A stretch of DNA of 19,056 bases from Proteobacteria bacterium UBA1858 (GTDB lineage: Bacteria > Pseudomonadota > Gammaproteobacteria > UBA4575). Positions 13,468 through 19,056 of the stretch are shown in pieces (positions within the stretch are counted from its first letter, which is position 1; every line of letters begins with the position of its first letter). The notes beneath the pieces are model-generated. The model saw only the letters and a program-made list of their open reading frames with translations, made no database searches and was not told the DNA's origin. The DNA is taken from the NCBI GenBank assembly GCA_002338385.1, contig DDIE01000040.1:6112-25167 (forward strand), in the 5' to 3' direction. The translations under genes were made by a program, and so were the position numbers.

Positions 13468-14446
13468 GTCCCTGTCCATACTCGCGGTACTTAGCCTCAC
13501 ACTGAGCTTACTGCTTGCCTATGATGCACATTCTTATTTGCGTGCACCCATTGCCGCTAAAAAAACTCAGTTTGAAGTTGAGATTGAGCGAGGAGCTTCG
13601 TTGACCCGAATTAGTCAACAATTACATATGGCAGGTGTCATTCCCCAGCCGCTGTATTTTCAATTATGGGCACGCATTAAGAAGCAAACATCACAACTCA
13701 AGCCCGGGGAATATATTTTCAATGAAACCTACACACCACGTAGGATTTTGGATGCTATCGTTGCCGGCCAGGTAAAAAAATATCAAATTACGATTGTTGA
13801 AGGTAAACGTCTGCAAGATTTTCTAGCTCACTTACAGGCGCATCCTAAAATCACCCAGACCGTGACTGATCTCGAGCAGCTCAAGACTAAGTTGAATATT
13901 CCTCAGCAGCATTTAGAGGGTCTGTTCTTTCCTGATACCTATACATTCGCGGCCGGCACAACGGATATTGAATTGCTCAGGCAAAGTTATCAGCTCATGC
14001 AAACACACCTCGCGAGCACATGGCAGACGCGCAGTTCTGAAGTGCACCTGAAGACACCATATGAAGCCCTGATACTGGCGTCGATTGTGGAAAAAGAGAC
14101 CTCCCTAGCGAGTGAGCGTGCACGCATTGCCGGGGTCTTCTTGGCACGCCTCACAAAGGGTATGCGCCTGCAGACCGATCCAACCGTTATTTATGGTCTG
14201 GGTGACGAGTTTGATGGTAATTTGCAAAGAAAGCACTTGAGGCAAGATAATCCTTACAATACGTATGTCAGGCATGGTCTGCCGCCATCACCGATTGCGC
14301 TGGTAAGCAAGGCGGCACTGGCCGCGGTCATGCAGCCTGAAATCACCGGCGAGTTATATTTTGTTGCGAAACAAGATGGCAGTCATTATTTCTCTAAAAC
14401 CTATCGCGAGCACACCGAGGCGGTTCGTAAATATCAATTAAATTAA
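13460..14446 (+). CDS. mltG: Endolytic peptidoglycan transglycosylase MltG
   Basis: MltG (YceG) is anchored in the inner membrane and cuts nascent glycan strands, acting as a terminator of peptidoglycan polymerisation. The 328-residue product begins with one membrane segment (residues about 5-21). A LysM-like region around 38-105 follows, then the catalytic domain: EGLFFPDTYTF (153-163), the catalytic glutamate E211 in ASIVEKET, LQTDPTVIYGLG (237-248) and DNPYNTYVRHGLPPSPI. The ATG at 13460 is chosen because it starts just before the membrane helix; a TTG two codons earlier is possible. It overlaps pabC by eight bases, has no clear ribosome site of its own, and is followed one base later by tmk, so coupled translation is likely. 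Confidence 0.95.
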   Translation: MLKSLSILAVLSLTLSLLLAYDAHSYLRAPIAAKKTQFEVEIERGASLTRISQQLHMAGVIPQPLYFQLWARIKKQTSQLKPGEYIFNETYTPRRILDAIVAGQVKKYQITIVEGKRLQDFLAHLQAHPKITQTVTDLEQLKTKLNIPQQHLEGLFFPDTYTFAAGTTDIELLRQSYQLMQTHLASTWQTRSSEVHLKTPYEALILASIVEKETSLASERARIAGVFLARLTKGMRLQTDPTVIYGLGDEFDGNLQRKHLRQDNPYNTYVRHGLPPSPIALVSKAALAAVMQPEITGELYFVAKQDGSHYFSKTYREHTEAVRKYQLN

Positions 14447-14447
14447 T

Positions 14448-15071
14448 ATGCGTGGACGATTTATAACCCTGGAGGGCATTGAAGGTTCTGGCAAGAGCAC
14501 CCAAATGGAATTTGTGGCGACATACCTCGCCCAACAGGGGGTGGCAGTCGTGCGTACGCGTGAGCCTGGTGGGACTGAACTGAGTGAGAAAATCCGTGAC
14601 CTACTACTCACCGATGAGTTGGCAGGCATGCATCAAGACACTGAATTACTGATGATGTTCGCCGCCCGAGTGGAGCATGTGAACAAAGTTATCCTGCCGG
14701 CACTGTCTGCTGGTCGCTGGGTTTTGAGCGACCGCTTCTACGATGCCACCTATGCCTATCAGGGCTATGGCCGCAATATTGCTATCGATCGTATAGACCA
14801 GCTGCGAGTGTATTGTCTGGGTGATTTAACACCGGATAAAACATTATTACTGGATGTCAGCTTAACGGTCAGTCAGTCCCGAGTGGCACAGCGCGGTAAT
14901 AAAGATCGTTTTGAACAGGAACAGCAGGACTTCTATGCCAGAGTGAGAGAGGGCTATCTTGAACTAGCACGCAACAATGCCCAGCGCATCACGCGGATTG
15001 ATGCTGAGCAGAGTATCGAACATGTCCAACAAGCGATTACTGTAGAGCTGGCAGAGCTATTCAGCCAATGA
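14448..15071 (+). CDS. tmk: Thymidylate kinase
   Basis: Tmk phosphorylates dTMP to dTDP with ATP, an essential step to dTTP. The 207-residue protein has the P-loop GIEGSGKST at 10-18, the TREPGGT dTMP-site motif at 37-43, DRF at 95-97 within SDRFYDATYAYQGYGR, and a lid region with RVAQRGNKDRFEQEQ in the C-terminal half. Length and motifs are standard. The ATG is one base after the mltG stop and has no Shine-Dalgarno sequence. Its stop overlaps the holB start as ATGA, so translation of the mltG-tmk-holB chain is likely coupled. The tmk-holB pairing is the common bacterial one. Confidence 0.97.
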   Translation: MRGRFITLEGIEGSGKSTQMEFVATYLAQQGVAVVRTREPGGTELSEKIRDLLLTDELAGMHQDTELLMMFAARVEHVNKVILPALSAGRWVLSDRFYDATYAYQGYGRNIAIDRIDQLRVYCLGDLTPDKTLLLDVSLTVSQSRVAQRGNKDRFEQEQQDFYARVREGYLELARNNAQRITRIDAEQSIEHVQQAITVELAELFSQ

Positions 15072-16060
15072 CTATCGCTAGCTATTATCCCTGGCAACAC
15101 ACGCAGGCAGAATATTTTAGTCGGCTGATGACTGAGGATCAGCTCGCGCATGCGCTGCTACTCACTGGACCGGCGGGCACCGGCAAACACAACTTTGCAC
15201 GCACATTAAGTATGGCGATGGTCTGCCAGCAAGCACAAGCCATGGCGCAACCCTGCGGTGTCTGCAAGCACTGTCTGTTAATGCAGGCGCAGACTTACCC
15301 GGACTTTATCTCCTTACACGCGGAAAAAAATGTTATTTCAGTCGATCAGGTCCGAGAGTTAATCGCTAAATTATATTTGACGCGTCATTTTGCTGCGCTC
15401 AAGGTTGCTGTGATTGAACAGGCCGACACCCTGAACACCAATGCCGCAAATGCATTACTGAAAACATTAGAAGAACCGCCACAATACACCCACATCATTC
15501 TGGTCACAGATGCCCCTATGGCACTCCCAGCTACTATCCGCAGTCGCTGTCAGCAAATTCAGTTTAATCCACCTGATGAACAACAATCTATTGAGTGGTT
15601 GCAGGCCCAGGCCGGGGGGATTGATTGGCAGCCGTTACTGAGAGTCGCCCAGGGTGCGCCATTGAAAGCACTGGAATATCATCAAACAGAATTACTCGAT
15701 CAACGCATCAGTGTCATGCGGAGCTTTTTGAGTGTATTTGAGTATGATGCTAATCCCATGCAGGTGGCCAAGACACTGGAAGCCGTGCCATATGCAATGG
15801 TGAGTTTGTGGATCCAGAGTTTGACCTTAGATATGCTCAGGATTAAGGCACAGGAAAATCCACAAAGCATAGAAAATCCCGATTTCTACCGGCCATTACT
15901 CGCACTAGCGAATAAAATACCGAATGCCTTGCTCATCCAGTTATGGGATCAATTGCTCGAACATAAAAAAATATATGATGTGAGTCTGAACTATCGCATG
16001 TTTTTAGAGACCATACTTATTACTATGCATAAGCAATCGATAAAGGCCGCGCACAAATAA
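15068..16060 (+). CDS. holB: DNA polymerase III subunit delta' (clamp loader)
   Basis: Delta' is the stator of the clamp loader that places the beta clamp on DNA. The 330-residue protein has an AAA+ fold with GPAGTGK at 34-40, where His replaces the usual Thr/Ser at 41; delta' subunits do not hydrolyse ATP, so such loss is expected. The zinc cysteines C53, C63, C66 and C69 (CGVCKHC), the NALLKTLEEPP signature at 128-138, and the SRC arginine-finger motif at 159-161 are all present. The C-terminal collar region is less conserved. The start overlaps the tmk stop by four bases. Gene order after holB departs from the common pilZ/tatD neighbours: msrQ follows. Confidence 0.95.
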   Translation: MTIASYYPWQHTQAEYFSRLMTEDQLAHALLLTGPAGTGKHNFARTLSMAMVCQQAQAMAQPCGVCKHCLLMQAQTYPDFISLHAEKNVISVDQVRELIAKLYLTRHFAALKVAVIEQADTLNTNAANALLKTLEEPPQYTHIILVTDAPMALPATIRSRCQQIQFNPPDEQQSIEWLQAQAGGIDWQPLLRVAQGAPLKALEYHQTELLDQRISVMRSFLSVFEYDANPMQVAKTLEAVPYAMVSLWIQSLTLDMLRIKAQENPQSIENPDFYRPLLALANKIPNALLIQLWDQLLEHKKIYDVSLNYRMFLETILITMHKQSIKAAHK

Positions 16061-16064
16061 AGGC

Positions 16065-16691
16065 ATGCGCAAACAGATCCCTGTATTAGATCATATTAAT
16101 GGTTTCAAATGGACGGTATTCATCATCAGCTGTTTGCCCATCCTGATTGCACTGAGCGATATCAGCTATGCGAGGTTAGGCGCAAATCCAATCGAAGCAC
16201 TGATCGAACGGAGCGGTGAAACCGCACTGATATTTTTATTGTTGACCCTGTCAGTCAGTCCATTAAGAAAAATATTGGGTATACCTCAGCTGATCGCTGT
16301 TCGCCGGATGCTAGGTTTATTTTGTTATTGTTATGCCTGCCTGCATTTTTCAATTTACATCGTGTTAGAGCAATGGCTGGACTGGTTCGAAATCTATCAG
16401 GATATTATTAAGCGTCCTTTCATCACGATAGGTGTCATTAATCTGCTGTTGCTGACACCGCTGGCAATGACCTCAACCGACGCGATGCGCGCACGCCTAC
16501 AGACTGCTTGGGTGAAGCTGCATAAACTCATCTACTTGATCGCTATCCTTGCTATAATACACTTCTGGTGGTCCGCTAAAGCCGATCTGCTGGCGCCCAT
16601 GATTTACGCATCAATACTTACACTACTACTGGCCTACCGACTCTACAGTCGCATGCAACAAAGACAGACATGGAAAAGCAGTCACAATTAA
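16065..16691 (+). CDS. msrQ: MsrQ, heme-binding membrane subunit of the MsrPQ system
   Basis: MsrQ passes electrons through the inner membrane to MsrP, a periplasmic molybdenum enzyme that repairs oxidised methionines in envelope proteins. The 208-residue protein has about six membrane segments of the ferric-reductase-like type. Candidate heme histidines are H94 (YACLHFSIY), H153 (KLHKLIYL) and H166 (AIIHFWW). The family motifs RRMLGLF, KRPFITIGV and PLAMTSTDAMR are clear. No msrP is found beside it, although the two are commonly adjacent. It starts four bases after the holB stop, with AAAGG unusually close to the ATG, and its end overlaps bioA by 22 bases. A general YedZ-like heme protein without an MsrP partner is the alternative. 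Confidence 0.88.
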   Translation: MRKQIPVLDHINGFKWTVFIISCLPILIALSDISYARLGANPIEALIERSGETALIFLLLTLSVSPLRKILGIPQLIAVRRMLGLFCYCYACLHFSIYIVLEQWLDWFEIYQDIIKRPFITIGVINLLLLTPLAMTSTDAMRARLQTAWVKLHKLIYLIAILAIIHFWWSAKADLLAPMIYASILTLLLAYRLYSRMQQRQTWKSSHN

Positions 16692-18034
16692 CACGTACTC
16701 TTATTGCCAAAGACAAAGATCATGTATGGCATCCTTGTACCCAGATGAAAGACCATGAGGATTTTCCAATTATCCCGATTGAGCGAGGTGAGGGAGTCTG
16801 GCTATATGATACCGAAGGGAATAAATATTTAGATGCGGTAAGCTCCTGGTGGGTGAATATTTTTGGGCATGCCAATCCAGTCATCAGTCAGGCGATAGCG
16901 GATCAAGCCAATTGTTTGGAACAGGTGTTACTGGCAGGCTTCACCCATCAACCGGTGGTTGATTTATCCACTCAGCTGGTCGAGCTGACGCCAGATAATC
17001 TACAAAAGTGCTTCTACGCTGATAATGGTTCGTCGGCAGTCGAGGTCGCCTTAAAGATGAGTTTTCATTACTGGCGTAATGTTGGTAAAACAGACAAGAA
17101 AAAATTTGTAGCACTAAAGAATTCTTATCATGGTGAAACTATTGGCGCTTTGTCCGTCGGTGATGTTGAACTGTATAAAGACACTTATCAAGACTTGTTG
17201 TTGGATGTCATTATTGTAGAAGGTGCAGATAATTACGATAAGCCAGCTGGTGAGTCTGTTGATGCTTATGTTGAGCGCTGTTTCCAAGCTATGGAGGACA
17301 CTCTAGCGCAACGACATAATGAGATCAGTGCAGTCATTGTTGAGCCATTGGTGCAGTGTGCTGGTTCTATGCGCATGTATGACGCAGCTTATTTGCAACG
17401 CTTGCGGGCGGCATGTGATCGTTATGATGTGCACTTGATCGCCGATGAAGTGGCGGTCGGCTTTGGTCGCACAGGACACTTATTCGCCTGCCAGAAAGCT
17501 GCGATCTCACCGGATTTTATGTGTCTATCTAAGGGCCTGACCGGCGGCTATCTGCCACTATCAGTCGTATTAACGACGCAGCAGATTTATGCTGCATTTT
17601 ATGATGAATACACCAGTTTGCGTGCTTTTCTGCATTCGCACTCATATACAGGTAATCCATTAGCATGTGCAGCGGCTCTGGCAACGCTTAAATTATTCAA
17701 GGACAACGATGTCATCAATACTAATCAAAAGTTGATTGAGCGCATCAAGCATAATGGAGAACGTTTCAGAGGACATCAGCATATCGGTGATATACGCCAG
17801 ACTGGTATGATTTTCGCTATCGAGCTGGTTCAGGATACGGCATCTAAAAAAGCTTATCCATGGCAACAACGGCGCGGCCTGAAAGCCTATCATTTCGCCT
17901 TGAAAAATCAGTTATTATTGCGCCCACTAGGCAACGTTATATACTTTATGCCACCCTATGTCATTACAACAGAACAAATCGATATGGTGTTTGATGTTAT
18001 GGAGCAGGCTGTCGAGATTGCGGTCGCTGACTGA
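16670..18034 (+). CDS. bioA: Adenosylmethionine-8-amino-7-oxononanoate aminotransferase
   Basis: BioA converts 7-keto-8-aminopelargonate to 7,8-diaminopelargonate in biotin synthesis, using S-adenosylmethionine as amino donor. The 454-residue class III aminotransferase has VWHPCTQM at 19-26, SSWWVNIFGHANP at 58-70, NSYHGETIGALSVGD at 151-165, the PLP-ring aspartate D259 in ADEV, and the Schiff-base lysine K288 in LSKGLTGGY. Cys23 stands where E. coli BioA has the substrate-contacting Tyr17. This WHPCTQM form is what I recall from Pseudomonas BioA. The start overlaps msrQ by 22 bases with no ribosome site visible. No other biotin gene is in the window, so it is detached from a bio operon. Confidence 0.94.
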   Translation: MEKQSQLTRTLIAKDKDHVWHPCTQMKDHEDFPIIPIERGEGVWLYDTEGNKYLDAVSSWWVNIFGHANPVISQAIADQANCLEQVLLAGFTHQPVVDLSTQLVELTPDNLQKCFYADNGSSAVEVALKMSFHYWRNVGKTDKKKFVALKNSYHGETIGALSVGDVELYKDTYQDLLLDVIIVEGADNYDKPAGESVDAYVERCFQAMEDTLAQRHNEISAVIVEPLVQCAGSMRMYDAAYLQRLRAACDRYDVHLIADEVAVGFGRTGHLFACQKAAISPDFMCLSKGLTGGYLPLSVVLTTQQIYAAFYDEYTSLRAFLHSHSYTGNPLACAAALATLKLFKDNDVINTNQKLIERIKHNGERFRGHQHIGDIRQTGMIFAIELVQDTASKKAYPWQQRRGLKAYHFALKNQLLLRPLGNVIYFMPPYVITTEQIDMVFDVMEQAVEIAVAD

Positions 18035-18098
18035 GTACTCGAGCGCTACCCAACTTAGTTCGCACGCAAGCATCCTGAAAAGGCTAAACCACACAAGA

Positions 18099-19040
18099 AT
18101 GAAACTAAAATATTTACTGATCCTAAGCCTGCTGGTGAGCGCATTACTGAGTGTGGCGCAAGCCGCCTTATATACATATAGTGCAGATCACGATGTGATT
18201 GGTGAGAATGGCAGCTACACCATTCAAGAGGGTGATAACTTTTTACAACTTGCTCAGGATTTACAGGTAGGTTGGCAAGAATTGGTAGATGCCAATCCTG
18301 ATATTGATCCTTGGATACCACATGCAGGTGATATCATCGTTATCCCGACGCAATATGTCTTGCCAACGATTAGAGAAGGTATTGTCATTAACTTGGCTGA
18401 ATTGCGTTTGTACTACTTCCATCCACCAGCGATGCCAGCTGATGAGCAGCGTAAAGTCTCCACCTTTGCCATCAGCGTAGGCAAGAGTGATCAATGGAGC
18501 ACACCTTTGGCTGCGACCTATATTTCTGCCAAACACAAACGACCTAGCTGGTATCCTCCTGAGTCAATACGGCAAGAGCATGAGGAGAGAAATGATCCTC
18601 TACCAAGGATAGTGCCGCCGGGACCAGATAATCCACTGGGTGATTATTCACTCAGATTAGCCTTACCAGGGTATCTCATACATGGTACGAATGTGCCCGA
18701 GGGAATCGGTATGCGGGTGACGCATGGCTGTATTAGGATGCATCCAATCGGTATAGAGAAGTTATTCGCTGAGGTGACGATTAAAACACCGGTCAATATT
18801 ATTAACCAAGCCTACAAGGCGGGTTGGATGGATGACCAGCTTTATCTAGAGGCGCACTCCGAGATTGAGGAGCAAGCGCTGGCTGCCTCGAGTAATTTAA
18901 CTGAATTTGTACAAATGATCATCGCACACACAGACAACGCTGAGCAGTTCTCGTATACCACTTTTTGGGAGCAGGGCTATCAAGCCGCGCGCAACAAGAC
19001 TGGCTTGCCGATCGCGGTTTCTCAACGCGCTAAAAAATAG
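18099..19040 (+). CDS. Exported LysM-L,D-transpeptidase (ErfK/YbiS/YcfS/YnhG family)
   Basis: Periplasmic enzymes of this family form 3-3 cross-links in peptidoglycan or attach Braun-type lipoprotein to it. The 313-residue protein begins with a signal peptide (Lys residues, hydrophobic core at about 6-20, likely cleavage after AQA at 20-22). A LysM domain follows at about 39-83 (YTIQEGDNFLQLAQDL, ending GDIIVIP). A YkuD catalytic domain spans about 94-240, with H195 in HGTN and the active site H209, C211, R213 in THGCIRM. A tail of some 75 residues has no feature I recognise. The ATG at 18099 is chosen because it begins the signal peptide, though the frame stays open upstream into bioA. The ribosome site is weak. 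Which Ldt type this is cannot be told, so no symbol is given. Confidence 0.93.
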   Translation: MKLKYLLILSLLVSALLSVAQAALYTYSADHDVIGENGSYTIQEGDNFLQLAQDLQVGWQELVDANPDIDPWIPHAGDIIVIPTQYVLPTIREGIVINLAELRLYYFHPPAMPADEQRKVSTFAISVGKSDQWSTPLAATYISAKHKRPSWYPPESIRQEHEERNDPLPRIVPPGPDNPLGDYSLRLALPGYLIHGTNVPEGIGMRVTHGCIRMHPIGIEKLFAEVTIKTPVNIINQAYKAGWMDDQLYLEAHSEIEEQALAASSNLTEFVQMIIAHTDNAEQFSYTTFWEQGYQAARNKTGLPIAVSQRAKK

Positions 19041-19056
19041 CCAGCCATATGACAGG

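Noticed and set aside
18035..18098. GAGTACTC palindrome after bioA as a possible operator or terminator
   Set aside because: Too short, no T-run and no second copy nearby.
1..19056. Mobile element, prophage, toxin-antitoxin, CRISPR or defence system
   Set aside because: Both strands are filled by recognisable housekeeping genes; no integrase, transposase, long direct repeats or unknown gene cluster is visible.

Overview
The window reads as core chromosome of a gammaproteobacterium. The evidence is the set and pairing of genes: nudJ-mnmA-hflD, clpS-clpA next to infA, and fabD-fabG-acpP-fabF-pabC-mltG-tmk-holB are gammaproteobacterial arrangements. The BioA resembles the Pseudomonas-type protein. 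Base composition looks moderate and even by eye. I see no transposase, integrase, phage gene, tRNA, rRNA or CRISPR array, and I cannot name a genus. I also see no convincing undescribed multi-gene system; the items worth a second look are mostly regulatory or synteny-related.

Layout. Positions 1-697 (minus) hold the first part of an EamA/DMT-type membrane transporter that runs off the left edge. It begins directly after a strong intrinsic terminator belonging to acnA (minus, aconitase). A roughly 290-bp gap follows, then the minus-strand run nudJ-mnmA-hflD (Nudix phosphatase, tRNA 2-thiouridylase, HflD). A divergent intergenic region at about 5.94-6.12 kb separates this from clpS-clpA on the plus strand (N-degron adaptor and ClpAP unfoldase). 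clpA converges on infA (minus, IF-1) so tightly that the two stop codons share bases.

From 9.07 kb to the right edge all genes are on the plus strand. First come fatty-acid synthesis genes: fabD (malonyl loading), fabG (ketoacyl-ACP reduction), acpP (acyl carrier) and fabF (condensation). Then pabC (p-aminobenzoate/folate), mltG (peptidoglycan chain termination), tmk (dTTP synthesis) and holB (replicase clamp loader) follow with minimal spacing or overlaps. The usual neighbours rpmF-plsX-fabH are missing before fabD. The chain continues into msrQ (heme membrane subunit of the methionine sulfoxide reductase system, without msrP here), bioA (biotin synthesis) and an exported LysM-L,D-transpeptidase.

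Functionally the right half links membrane lipid supply, cell-wall growth, DNA precursor and replisome production, and cofactors. Two places suggest internal control: a 251-bp leader before acpP, and a 121-bp structured gap before pabC. Several genes (mnmA, clpS, fabF, mltG, tmk, bioA) have no recognisable Shine-Dalgarno sequence, whereas acnA, clpA, infA, fabG and acpP have good ones.
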